In this document: positions 8,654-16,514 of the stretch, piece by piece
Layout of the letters: each line of letters begins with the position of its first letter
Numbering within the stretch: the first letter of the stretch is position 1
Assembly: GCF_947495145.1 (NCBI RefSeq)
Contig: NZ_CANLXP010000005.1
Location: 1 to 64,000 of the forward strand
Origin: an uncultured Arthrobacter sp.
GTDB taxonomy: Bacteria > Actinomycetota > Actinomycetes > Actinomycetales > Micrococcaceae
DNA: 64,000 nucleotides
Direction of reading: 5' to 3'
Translations under genes and position numbers: made by a program
The notes under the pieces: model-generated
Seen by the model: only the letters and a program-made list of their open reading frames with translations
Database searches by the model: none
Told to the model about the DNA's origin: nothing

Positions 8654-9538
8654 TCATGGAGCGGGAGTGGGCGGGACTTCCGGAGCAGGCGGGCGCCGTC
8701 GTCGTACGCCGACTGTCACTCCAATCGAAGCAGCGGTGACCAGCACCAGAGCGATGATCTCCCGGGCACCCAGCGCCTCGCTGAGCACCAGCAACCCTGC
8801 GAGCGCGGCCATGGCCGGCCCCAGGGCGGACAGCACACCAAACACCCGCGTGGACAGGCGCTGCAATGCGAGCATCTCCAGTGCATAGGGGAACGCGCTG
8901 GAGAGCAGGGCAACACCGACGAAGACGGGCAGCACCAGCGGTGACACAACAACCCCCGTGGCGGCAGACGGCGCACCGAACGGCAGTGCGATCACCGCTC
9001 CGATCGCCATGGACACGGCCAGGCCCTCGACGCCAGGAACCAGCCGCCCCACGCGCGCACTGGCAAGGATGTAGACGGCCCAGAAAGCGCCCGCACCGAG
9101 CGCAAAGAGGATACCTGCGAGCGGTAGGGCGCTGCCGTCATCGAAACCCAGGAGAACGACGCCGGCGAACGCCAGCAGTGCCCACGCCGCGTCTGCGAGG
9201 CGGCGGGTCTGCACCAGCGCCAGCAGGAGGGGGCCGGTGAACTCGAGTGTCACGGCCACACCGATCGGGATCACGCCGATGGCGAGGTAGATGAGGCTGT
9301 TCATTCCTGCCAGTGCGACGCCCAGCACCGTGGCGGCCGCCCATTGCCCGCGCTTCCATCCGCGCACCTTCGGGCGCACAACGGCCAGCAGAATCAGCGC
9401 ACCGAACAGCAACCGGAGGAACACTGCGCCGGTGGGGCCCACGGCGTCGAACTGGGTCTTGGCCAGCGCCGCACCGAACTGAACGGACAGGACCGCCATA
9501 ATCATGAGCACGGGAGCAGGGATGGAGGAGGTGCGCAT
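8654..9538 (-). CDS. EamA/RhaT-family transporter
   Basis: A 294-residue integral membrane protein with about ten hydrophobic helices in two EamA repeats of the drug/metabolite transporter superfamily. The first helix (VLMIMAVLSVQFGAALAK) is followed by GPTGAVFLRLLFGALILL. RhtA-like members export amino acids such as threonine and homoserine. Substrate here is uncertain. The C-terminus is Pro/Ala-rich. No close operon partner; upstream lies the start of a separate minus-strand Hpt-like gene 30 bases away, which may be co-transcribed. Confidence 0.87.
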   Translation of the reverse strand: MRTSSIPAPVLMIMAVLSVQFGAALAKTQFDAVGPTGAVFLRLLFGALILLAVVRPKVRGWKRGQWAAATVLGVALAGMNSLIYLAIGVIPIGVAVTLEFTGPLLLALVQTRRLADAAWALLAFAGVVLLGFDDGSALPLAGILFALGAGAFWAVYILASARVGRLVPGVEGLAVSMAIGAVIALPFGAPSAATGVVVSPLVLPVFVGVALLSSAFPYALEMLALQRLSTRVFGVLSALGPAMAALAGLLVLSEALGAREIIALVLVTAASIGVTVGVRRRRPPAPEVPPTPAP

Positions 9539-9570
9539 ACCTACATTCTGTCCGGCTCACGCCCCCGGTT

Positions 9571-9942
9571 TCACCACGTCGTGTTGATGTACTTCGTGGT
9601 GAGCTTCCTGACTGTTGCGTCACCGCAATTCTTCACGTGGGGAAGCGCTTCGGCGACCGCATCCAAATGTCCGCGTTTCAAGCTCGACTCGAGCTCCGCG
9701 GCCAGTCTCGCGAGCCGGGCGGCGCCGATCATGGCGGAGGCAATCCGCACGCTGAGCAGTGCGTCGAGTGACGCGGCTTCATCATGTCGCTTCACGGTCT
9801 CCGCCAGGCGAAGGTACCGTTCGTCCCAGAAAGCGACGAAGTCACGCACGAAGGAATGCGCAGGACCGGGATCTTCGAACTCTTCCTCCAGCCTGTGCAG
9901 AACTTTCCGGTCCACAAGCGGAGGACGCTTGTTTTTCGACAT
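9571..9942 (-). CDS. Hpt-like domain protein lacking the phospho-accepting histidine
   Basis: A 123-residue, all-helical protein. The central segment LLSVRIASAMIGAARLARLAAELE has the spacing and hydrophobic pattern of the Hpt helix, which normally reads H-S-L-K-G-S-x-x-x-x-G-A. Leucine occupies the place of the phosphorylated histidine and the Lys-Gly pair is Arg-Ile. It should therefore be unable to relay phosphate and may act as a binding or inhibitory module. The start at 9942 (MSKNKRPP) is chosen over 10011 because homology begins there. No kinase or response regulator is nearby. Confidence 0.65.
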   Translation of the reverse strand: MSKNKRPPLVDRKVLHRLEEEFEDPGPAHSFVRDFVAFWDERYLRLAETVKRHDEAASLDALLSVRIASAMIGAARLARLAAELESSLKRGHLDAVAEALPHVKNCGDATVRKLTTKYINTTW

Positions 9943-10051
9943 GCGGCTCAGCGTAAGTGGGGAAGCATGGGAAAATATCGGTGTCCCGACGGAGCGCTGC
10001 GGGGTGCCCAACGGATCCGTGGTTTATGCAACCCGGTGGGATCCGGGTTCC

Positions 10052-10441
10052 CTAGAGGAGGCTGCAAATCCGGTTAGGGTCGCACTTGTTGGGGTCAGCT
10101 TCCAGGGCGGTTGCCTGAAATTCAGCGACGGTTGCGCGGAGTGCCTGAAGCTCCCCGATCCGTTGGTCCAGTGCGCTGAGTTGGCGGGTGAGCATCTCGG
10201 CTACGTGAGCGCATGGCGTGTGATTTTCGTCCCGCATGCGCAGGATGTCTCTGATTTGAGCCAGGGCGAGTCCTGCTGTCTGGGCGCGGCGGATGAACTG
10301 AAGTCGGTTCACCGAGATTTCGTTGTAGGAGCGGTAACCGTTGGTGGTGCGGCCAGGCGGAGGAAGAAGCCCGGCCTGCTCGTAGAACCTGATGGTTTTC
10401 GTTGTGATATTCGCAGCTGTGGCCGCTTCTCCGATACGCAT
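10052..10441 (-). CDS. merR: MerR-family metal-responsive regulator
   Basis: A 129-residue MerR-family activator/repressor. It has an N-terminal winged helix (MRIGEAATAANITTKTIRFYEQAGLL, split over residues 1-26), a dimerisation coiled coil and three conserved cysteines. These are Cys77 (TPCAHV), Cys120 and Cys126 (CDPNRIC), placed like the Hg(II)-binding triad of MerR. It is divergent from the mercuric reductase gene and the shared spacer holds a MerR-type operator. Mercury is the likely inducer; other soft metals remain possible. Confidence 0.88.
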   Translation of the reverse strand: MRIGEAATAANITTKTIRFYEQAGLLPPPGRTTNGYRSYNEISVNRLQFIRRAQTAGLALAQIRDILRMRDENHTPCAHVAEMLTRQLSALDQRIGELQALRATVAEFQATALEADPNKCDPNRICSLL

Positions 10442-10468
10442 TTTCTGGCACGTCCTTCGGATTGCTTC

Positions 10469-10493
10469 TTGACCTTCCACTGTAGGGGAAGGT
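10469..10493 (+). promoter_or_regulatory. MerR-type operator/promoter for merA
   Basis: TTGACC (10469-10474) is a -35 box that overlaps an inverted repeat, ACCTTCC (10472-10478) and GGAAGGT (10487-10493), separated by eight bases. This is the usual layout of MerR-family promoters, where the dimer sits between overlong-spaced -35 and -10 elements. The -10 is not clear by eye (GCACCG follows at the 19-base spacing). Confidence 0.8.
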
Positions 10494-10536
10494 GCACCGT
10501 GGAGACAGGAGTAACGGGAAGCTGAGGAGGACGTCC

Positions 10537-11967
10537 ATGCCTGCAGAACGTGTGTTTGATCTGGCCGTAATCGGATCAGGTGGTGGCGCGTTCGCAGCCG
10601 CGATCAGGGCCACCAATCTGCGCAAGAGCGTTGTGATGGTCGAGCGCGGGACGATCGGCGGCACCTGCGTGAACACCGGATGCGTGCCTTCCAAAGCGTT
10701 GCTCGCCGCAGCGGCGGCACGCCACGGTGCTCTGGAGTCGGGGAGGTTCCCGGGGATCACCACCTCAGCGAAGCCGGTGGACATGGCTTCCCTGATCGCT
10801 GGTAAGGGCTCACTCGTGGCTGAGTTGCAGTCGAGCAAGTACGAGGACCTCATCGGCCGGTACGGGTGGAAGGTAAGCCGCGGCAGTGCATCGTTCGCAG
10901 GGTCAGCCGATGATCCAGTACTGGAGGTCTCAGCCGCTGGCAGCGTGGAGACGTTACGCGCCGAGCATTACCTGGTCGCTACCGGGTCGACACCCTTCAT
11001 TCCGGATATCGAGGGCCTGATTGAAATCAAATACCTCACCTCGACGTCGGCGATGGAGCTGGACCACGTTCCACACACGCTAATGATCCTCGGTGGAGGG
11101 TACGTCGCTTTGGAGCAGGCGCAACTCTTCGCACGGTTGGGAACCAAGGTCACAGTTCTGGTGCGCTCCCGGTTGGCGTCCGCGGAAGAGCCTGAAGCGT
11201 CCAAAGCGCTGATGGGTGTCTTTGCGGATGAAGGCATCCGGGTCATCCGCCGGGCAGAAGTGGAGTCGGTGCGCTCCTCAAGCGACGGCGGCGTCCTCGT
11301 TCGGGTGGTGAGCTCTGCAGGTAGGGACGAATATCCGGCGGATCATCTGCTCGTGGCAACCGGACGAGCGCCGGTTACTGGTGGGCTGAACCTGACCGCC
11401 ATGGGCGTCCATACCGGCGCACATGGAGAAGTGGTGGTTGATGACAGGCTCGCCACCTCGAATCCACGCGTCTGGGCCGCCGGGGATGTGACCGGGCACC
11501 CCGCTTTCGTGTATGTCGCCGCAGCTCATGGTGCTATCGCCGTGGATAACGCGTTCGCTTCCGCGAGCCGTGAGGTGAACTACCGCAGTCTTCCCCGGGT
11601 TATGTTCACCAGCCCGAATCTCGCGGCAGTGGGGCTGACTGACAAGCAAGCCCGAGAGTCGGGCATCGATTGTGAATGCCGGGTAGTGACCCTCGATCAC
11701 GTTCCGCGGGCACTGGTCAACCGGGACACAAGGGGGTTCATCAAGATGGTTGCCGACCAAAAGTCAGGACGGATCGTCGGAATCACTGCCGTTGCCGAGA
11801 ACGCAGCGGAAATTGCTGCGGCAGGCGTCTACATCCTCGAGGCCGGAATGACTGTGACACAGGTTGCCAACACGTGGAGCCCGTATCTGACGATGGCCGA
11901 AGCCATCAAACTCGCCGCGCAGTCCTTTACCCGGGATGTGTCCCAGCTGTCCTGCTGCGCGGCCTGA
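10537..11967 (+). CDS. merA: Mercuric reductase (no N-terminal metal-binding domain)
   Basis: A 476-residue pyridine-nucleotide disulfide oxidoreductase. The N-terminal FAD motif GSGGGAFAA is followed by the redox-active GTCVNTGCVPSK (Cys44, Cys49). NAD(P)H binding is in LGGGYVALEQAQ. The C-terminal SCCAA (Cys473-Cys474) is the paired-cysteine tail that delivers Hg(II) to the active site and separates MerA from lipoamide dehydrogenases. There is no NmerA heavy-metal-associated domain. Start ATG 10537 follows GAGGAGG. With merR this makes a two-gene mer unit without transport genes or merB. Confidence 0.93.
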   Translation: MPAERVFDLAVIGSGGGAFAAAIRATNLRKSVVMVERGTIGGTCVNTGCVPSKALLAAAAARHGALESGRFPGITTSAKPVDMASLIAGKGSLVAELQSSKYEDLIGRYGWKVSRGSASFAGSADDPVLEVSAAGSVETLRAEHYLVATGSTPFIPDIEGLIEIKYLTSTSAMELDHVPHTLMILGGGYVALEQAQLFARLGTKVTVLVRSRLASAEEPEASKALMGVFADEGIRVIRRAEVESVRSSSDGGVLVRVVSSAGRDEYPADHLLVATGRAPVTGGLNLTAMGVHTGAHGEVVVDDRLATSNPRVWAAGDVTGHPAFVYVAAAHGAIAVDNAFASASREVNYRSLPRVMFTSPNLAAVGLTDKQARESGIDCECRVVTLDHVPRALVNRDTRGFIKMVADQKSGRIVGITAVAENAAEIAAAGVYILEAGMTVTQVANTWSPYLTMAEAIKLAAQSFTRDVSQLSCCAA

Positions 11968-12228
11968 CCGCTGTCAATATTTGGGAAGCAACGAGTGAGT
12001 GCCGGGACTTCATGATTCGCGACCTCGACGACACCGCGCAGGTTGATGGATACCAGGACCAGAGGGCCACGGTCATCAAAGCCGAGACGCAGGCATACCT
12101 CACAGAATTGGACAAGCTGAACGTCTGCAGCCGCGTCATCGCGCAGACGGGCTCGGCGGTAGGGCCCTGCGTGGTGAAGACCGCCGGTCTTTTCAAACTG
12201 CGCCCCGTCCTCTACAGTGATTGGACAT
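11968..12228. other. Spacer without a recognised gene
   Basis: Between merA and the putrescine operon. One plus-strand open frame (12012-12230, 72 codons, starting MIRDLDDTAQ) has acceptable codons but no family I recognise and no obvious ribosome-binding site. The minus strand also stays partly open. It may be a gene remnant; I assign nothing. Confidence 0.3.
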
Positions 12229-12247
12229 AAACGAACGCTATTCGTTT
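12229..12247. promoter_or_regulatory. Palindromic operator upstream of the putrescine operon
   Basis: AAACGAACGCTATTCGTTT is an inverted repeat with perfect 7-base arms and a 5-base centre. TTGGAC at 12221-12226 could be the -35 box, so a repressor bound here would block the promoter. No regulator gene is adjacent; the cognate factor must be encoded elsewhere. Confidence 0.65.
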
Positions 12248-12280
12248 TAGTCGCGGCGCTCGCCGCGTGGAGAGGACACC

Positions 12281-13672
12281 ATGAGGATCATCGAAAGCGA
12301 CGTCGTCGTCGTTGGCGCAGGACCGTCGGGGCTGACGGCAGCGAGGGAGCTGCGCAAGGCCGGCCACACTGTTACCGTTCTGGAGGCCCGCGACCGCGTC
12401 GGCGGCCGCACCCACACGGACGTCATCGACGGAGCAGTGCTTGAGGTCGGTGGCCAGTGGGTGTCCCCGGACCAGGAAGCACTGATCAATCTGCTCGACG
12501 AGCTTGGCCTCGAGACCTACTCCCGTTACCGCGAGGGCGAGTCGATTTACATCGGCGCGGATAGCAAGGCCGTCCGGTACACCGGTGAGATGTTTCCGGT
12601 CAGCAGCCGAACGAGTGCGGAAATGTCACGCCTCATCGACGAACTGGACCGCCTGGCGGCCCTGATGGACCCCAAGGCTCCGTGGGAGCACCCGCAGGCG
12701 CGGGAGTTGGACACGATCTCTTTCCACCATTGGCTTCGGCAGCAGTCCGATGACGAGGAAGCCTGCAACAATATCGGCCTTTTCATTGCGGGCGGAATGC
12801 TCACCAAGCCTGCCCACGCCTTTTCCACACTGCAGGCCGTGCTGATGGCTGCTTCAGCGGGCTCCTTCTCGAACCTCGTTGACGAGGACTTCATCCTCGA
12901 CAAACGCGTGGTCGGCGGCATGCAGTCAGTGTCGGAGCGCATGGCAGCCGAGTTGGGGGACGACGTCGTCCTGAACAGCCCCGTACGCACCCTGCGCTGG
13001 TCGGAGGGACCGGATGGAACCACCAGCGTGACCGCCGTTTCCGAAGATGTCACCGTCAACGCGCGGTACGCCGTCATGGCCGTCCCGCCGAACCTGTACT
13101 CACGGGTCTCCTATGAACCTCCCCTGCCGCGCCGGCAGCACCAGATGCACCAGCACCAGTCGCTCGGTCTGGTGATCAAGGTCCACGCCGTTTATGAGAC
13201 GCCGTTCTGGCGCGAGGACGGGCTGTCCGGCACCGGATTCAGCGCAGGGTCGATCGTGCAGGAGGTCTACGACAACACCAACCACGAAGACTCCCGGGGC
13301 ACCCTCGTCGCGTTCATATCCGATGAGAAAGCCGACGCGATGTTCGAGCTCTCCGTCGAGGACCGACGCACGCAGATCCTCGAGTCGATCGCCGGGTTCC
13401 TGGGGCCGCAGGCCCTCGATCCCGAGGTGTACTACGAGTCCGACTGGGGCTCCGAAGAATGGACCCGCGGTGCCTACGCCGCCAGCTATGACCTCGGCGG
13501 CCTGTACCGCTACGGCAGGCACCAGCTGACCCCGGTCGGCCCCATCTACTGGTCCAGCTCCGACCTCGCAGCCGAGGGCTACCAGCACGTCGACGGCGCC
13601 ATCCGCATGGGCCAGCTCACCGCACGGACCATCACGACGGCGCTGCAGAAGCAACGCGCTCTCGTCCGGTGA
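12281..13672 (+). CDS. puo: Flavin monoamine oxidase, probable putrescine oxidase
   Basis: A 463-residue FAD-dependent amine oxidase. VVVVGAGPSGLTAARELRKAG and LEARDRVGGRT (residues 8-42) form the FAD-binding Rossmann motif. The C-terminal DLAAEGYQHVDGAIRMGQLTA is the typical flavin-contact segment of the monoamine oxidase family. The overall sequence resembles putrescine oxidases of Micrococcaceae and Rhodococcus, which oxidise putrescine to 4-aminobutanal, ammonia and hydrogen peroxide. It is first in an operon with an agmatine deiminase-like gene and an amidase (stop/start overlaps), which supports polyamine catabolism. An AAACGAA-type palindrome lies just upstream. Confidence 0.88.
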   Translation: MRIIESDVVVVGAGPSGLTAARELRKAGHTVTVLEARDRVGGRTHTDVIDGAVLEVGGQWVSPDQEALINLLDELGLETYSRYREGESIYIGADSKAVRYTGEMFPVSSRTSAEMSRLIDELDRLAALMDPKAPWEHPQARELDTISFHHWLRQQSDDEEACNNIGLFIAGGMLTKPAHAFSTLQAVLMAASAGSFSNLVDEDFILDKRVVGGMQSVSERMAAELGDDVVLNSPVRTLRWSEGPDGTTSVTAVSEDVTVNARYAVMAVPPNLYSRVSYEPPLPRRQHQMHQHQSLGLVIKVHAVYETPFWREDGLSGTGFSAGSIVQEVYDNTNHEDSRGTLVAFISDEKADAMFELSVEDRRTQILESIAGFLGPQALDPEVYYESDWGSEEWTRGAYAASYDLGGLYRYGRHQLTPVGPIYWSSSDLAAEGYQHVDGAIRMGQLTARTITTALQKQRALVR

Positions 13673-14754
13673 AAGCGCGCACAGTGAGAACCTCAACAGT
13701 TGCTGTCACCACGATGCCCGCCGAATGGGAGCGGCACGACCGCACCTGGATGGCGTTCCCGCCGGCCAACGACACGTTCGGCGCGCCCGGCAGTGACAGC
13801 CTGCGCCGGGCACGCGAAGCCTGGTCCCGCGTAGCGCGAACCATTGCCCGCTACGAGCCGGTGACCATGCTCGCCGATCCGGCCGACGTCGAAACAGCAC
13901 GGCAAATGCTCGGCGACGGCATTTCCGTCCAGGAGACAGAGCTCGACGACGCGTGGCTCCGCGACTCAGGGCCCACCTTCGTCCAAGCGGCGGACGGTTC
14001 CACCCGCGCCGTGAACTGGATCTTCAATGGTTGGGGTGCCCAGCACTGGGCTGCGTGGGAGAAGGACCAGCACGTGGGCCGGGCGGTCGCCGCACATGCC
14101 GGCACCCTGCTTGAGGACAGCCCGCTTGTCAATGAGGGCGGCGGTTTCCACGTCGATGGCCGCGGAACCGTCCTGCTCACGGAGACGGTCCAGCTCGATT
14201 CCGGACGCAACCCGGGTGCCACCAGGGAATCCGTCGAAGCCGAGCTTCACGCTCGCCTGGGTACCCGGCACGCCGTCTGGCTGCCCCGCGGACTCAGCCG
14301 CGACTATGAGGAGTTCGGCACCCGCGGGCACGTGGACATTGTCGCCGCGTTCACGCCGTCGGGTGCTGTTCTCCTCCACAGGCAGGACAACCCGGAACAC
14401 CCCGACTACGAGGTGACCCGTTTCCTGCGCTCGGAACTGGAGAGAGCGGTCGACGCCGACGGCTCACCGTTGACCATCTTCGATGTTCCAGCACCCACGG
14501 TTCTCACCGACGACGACGGCTTCGTGGACTACTCCTACATCAACCACTACGTGGCAAACGCCGCCGTGATCCTGTGCGCGTTCGATGACCCGAACGACGC
14601 CGTCGCGGCCGACATCCTTGGCCGCGCCTATCCTGGACGCACCATCGAACTGGTCGACGCCCGCGACATTTTCTCCTTTGGCGGCGGGATCCACTGCATC
14701 ACCCAGCAGCAGCCGGCGGCGCGGAGCTGGGAACCGGGTGGGGGAGAGGCCTGA
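13669..14754 (+). CDS. aguA: Agmatine deiminase family protein
   Basis: A 361-residue guanidine-modifying enzyme of the agmatine deiminase/peptidylarginine deiminase-like family, expected to convert agmatine to N-carbamoylputrescine and ammonia. Signatures are MPAEWERHDRTWMAFP near the N-terminus, DDAWLRDSGPTFV, NEGGGFHVDG, RGHVDIVAAF and the catalytic cysteine at position 343 in FGGGIHCITQQQP. The GTG start at 13669 overlaps the puo stop codon, so the genes are translationally coupled. Together with puo it suggests agmatine is degraded through putrescine. Confidence 0.9.
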   Translation: MKARTVRTSTVAVTTMPAEWERHDRTWMAFPPANDTFGAPGSDSLRRAREAWSRVARTIARYEPVTMLADPADVETARQMLGDGISVQETELDDAWLRDSGPTFVQAADGSTRAVNWIFNGWGAQHWAAWEKDQHVGRAVAAHAGTLLEDSPLVNEGGGFHVDGRGTVLLTETVQLDSGRNPGATRESVEAELHARLGTRHAVWLPRGLSRDYEEFGTRGHVDIVAAFTPSGAVLLHRQDNPEHPDYEVTRFLRSELERAVDADGSPLTIFDVPAPTVLTDDDGFVDYSYINHYVANAAVILCAFDDPNDAVAADILGRAYPGRTIELVDARDIFSFGGGIHCITQQQPAARSWEPGGGEA

Positions 14755-16454
14755 TGGGCTTCGACGTCGTCGAAGCGGGGATCGCGGAGCTTCGCAAGGC
14801 GCTGGAGACCGGCCACATCACCAGCGAGGAGCTCGTCGAGGCGTACCTGAATCGCATTGCCGCCTACGACCATTCCGGTATCCGCCTCAACTCCGTCATC
14901 GTCATGAATCCTGATGCGCTGGAGGATGCGCGCGCCTCGGATCGGCGCAGGCGAAAGGGCGAAACCCTCGGCCCGCTGGACGGCATCCCGTACACCGCGA
15001 AGGACAGTTACCAGGTAAAGGGACTTACCGTCGCCGCGGGCTCTCCGGTATTCCAGGGCCTCATCGCGCAACAGGACGCTTTCACCATCGAGCGGCTGCG
15101 CGGCGCGGGCGCCATCCTCATCGGTCTCACCAATATGCCGCCGATGGCCAACGGCGGAATGCAGCGTGGCGTCTATGGCCGGGCGGAAAGCCCCTACAAC
15201 GCCGACTACCTGACCGCGGCGTTCGCCTCCGGCTCCTCCAATGGATCGGGGACCGCGACGGCCGCCAGCTTCGCCGCCTTCGGGCTCGCCGAGGAAACCT
15301 GGTCCTCGGGGCGCGCGCCGGCATCGAACAATGGATTGTGTGCCTACACGCCGTCGCGCGGAGTCATCTCCGTCCGCGGAAACTGGCCGCTCGTGCCCAC
15401 CATGGACGTGGTGGTGCCGCACACCCGCACCATGGCTGATCTGCTTGAGGTCCTCGACATCATCGTCGCCGACGATACCGAAGCCCGCGGCGACTTCTGG
15501 CGCGTCCAGCCCTGGGTTCCTGTTCCGCGCGCCTCGGCGGTGCGTCCGTCGTCGTACCGGTCTTTGGCTGCTGACGGCAGGGTACTGAAGGGGAAGCGCT
15601 TCGGCGTGCCCCGCATGTACATCAATCAGGATCCCGACGCCGGAACCGCACCGACGCCGGGCATCGGCGGCCCCACTGGGCAACGTATCGAGACGCGCGA
15701 CTCCGTGATCGCGCTCTGGGAAGCGGCCCGCCGGGATCTGGAGAACGCCGGCGCGGAGGTGGTTGAGGTCGATTTTCCCGTGGTGTCCAACTATGAGGGG
15801 GACCGGCCGGGAGCACCGACCATCAGCACTCGAGGGCTGGTGAGCCCGGAGTACCTCAAGCGGGAGATCGTGGACCTGTCAGCGTGGGCCTGGGAAGACT
15901 TCCTGCAGGCGAACGGCGATACACAGCTGGCCTCACTTGCCGACGTCGACGGGGCCTCCATCTTTCCGGCGCCGGAGGGCGCGCTGCCGGACCGGTATGC
16001 CGGGTTCGACGACGACATCGCTGAGTATCCCGACTTCATCCGCGAGCACGGAGGTCTGGACATGACCGCCATCCCGCATCTGGCAGAAGGCCTGCGGGGA
16101 CTGGAGGAAACTCGCCGGGTGGACCTGCACGAGTGGATGGATGAAAACAAACTGGACGCGGTCATCTTCCCTACAGCGGCCGACGTCGGCCCTGCGGACA
16201 CAGACACGAACGTCGCCTCCGCGGACCGGGCGTGGCGCAACGGAGTATGGGTGTCCAACGGCAACCTGGTACCGCGTCACCTCGGCATCCCGACGGTCAC
16301 CGTGCCGATGGGGGAGATGGCGGACACCGGTATGCCGGTAGGGCTGACGTTCGCCGGCAAGGCGTACTCGGACAATGAACTTCTGGGTCTCGCAGCAGCC
16401 TTCGAAGCGACGGGTTCCAGGCGGGTTGCTCCGCCGCGCACGCCCGCCCTGTAA
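14754..16454 (+). CDS. Amidase-signature family enzyme
   Basis: A 566-residue amidase-signature hydrolase. The Ser-cisSer-Lys triad can be placed at Lys83 (YTAKDSY), Ser162 (GSSNGSG) and Ser185 (TWSSGRAPAS), with normal spacing, although the usual TGGS before the nucleophile reads TWSS. The ATG shares one base with the stop of the agmatine deiminase gene, so it belongs to the same operon. N-carbamoylputrescine is the product of that deiminase; in most bacteria a nitrilase-fold enzyme (AguB) hydrolyses it. By position this amidase is a candidate replacement, but this is inference. Confidence 0.85.
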   Translation: MGFDVVEAGIAELRKALETGHITSEELVEAYLNRIAAYDHSGIRLNSVIVMNPDALEDARASDRRRRKGETLGPLDGIPYTAKDSYQVKGLTVAAGSPVFQGLIAQQDAFTIERLRGAGAILIGLTNMPPMANGGMQRGVYGRAESPYNADYLTAAFASGSSNGSGTATAASFAAFGLAEETWSSGRAPASNNGLCAYTPSRGVISVRGNWPLVPTMDVVVPHTRTMADLLEVLDIIVADDTEARGDFWRVQPWVPVPRASAVRPSSYRSLAADGRVLKGKRFGVPRMYINQDPDAGTAPTPGIGGPTGQRIETRDSVIALWEAARRDLENAGAEVVEVDFPVVSNYEGDRPGAPTISTRGLVSPEYLKREIVDLSAWAWEDFLQANGDTQLASLADVDGASIFPAPEGALPDRYAGFDDDIAEYPDFIREHGGLDMTAIPHLAEGLRGLEETRRVDLHEWMDENKLDAVIFPTAADVGPADTDTNVASADRAWRNGVWVSNGNLVPRHLGIPTVTVPMGEMADTGMPVGLTFAGKAYSDNELLGLAAAFEATGSRRVAPPRTPAL

Positions 16455-16514
16455 CCGCGCGGCCCGCTGGGATGCGCTTCGTCCTGACCGGTCAGGTGGC
16501 CATATAGTCGAGCC

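Noticed and set aside
10030-10049. AACCCGG/CCGGGTT hairpin downstream of merR
   Set aside because: The stem is short and no T-run follows on the merR strand; not strong enough to list as a terminator.
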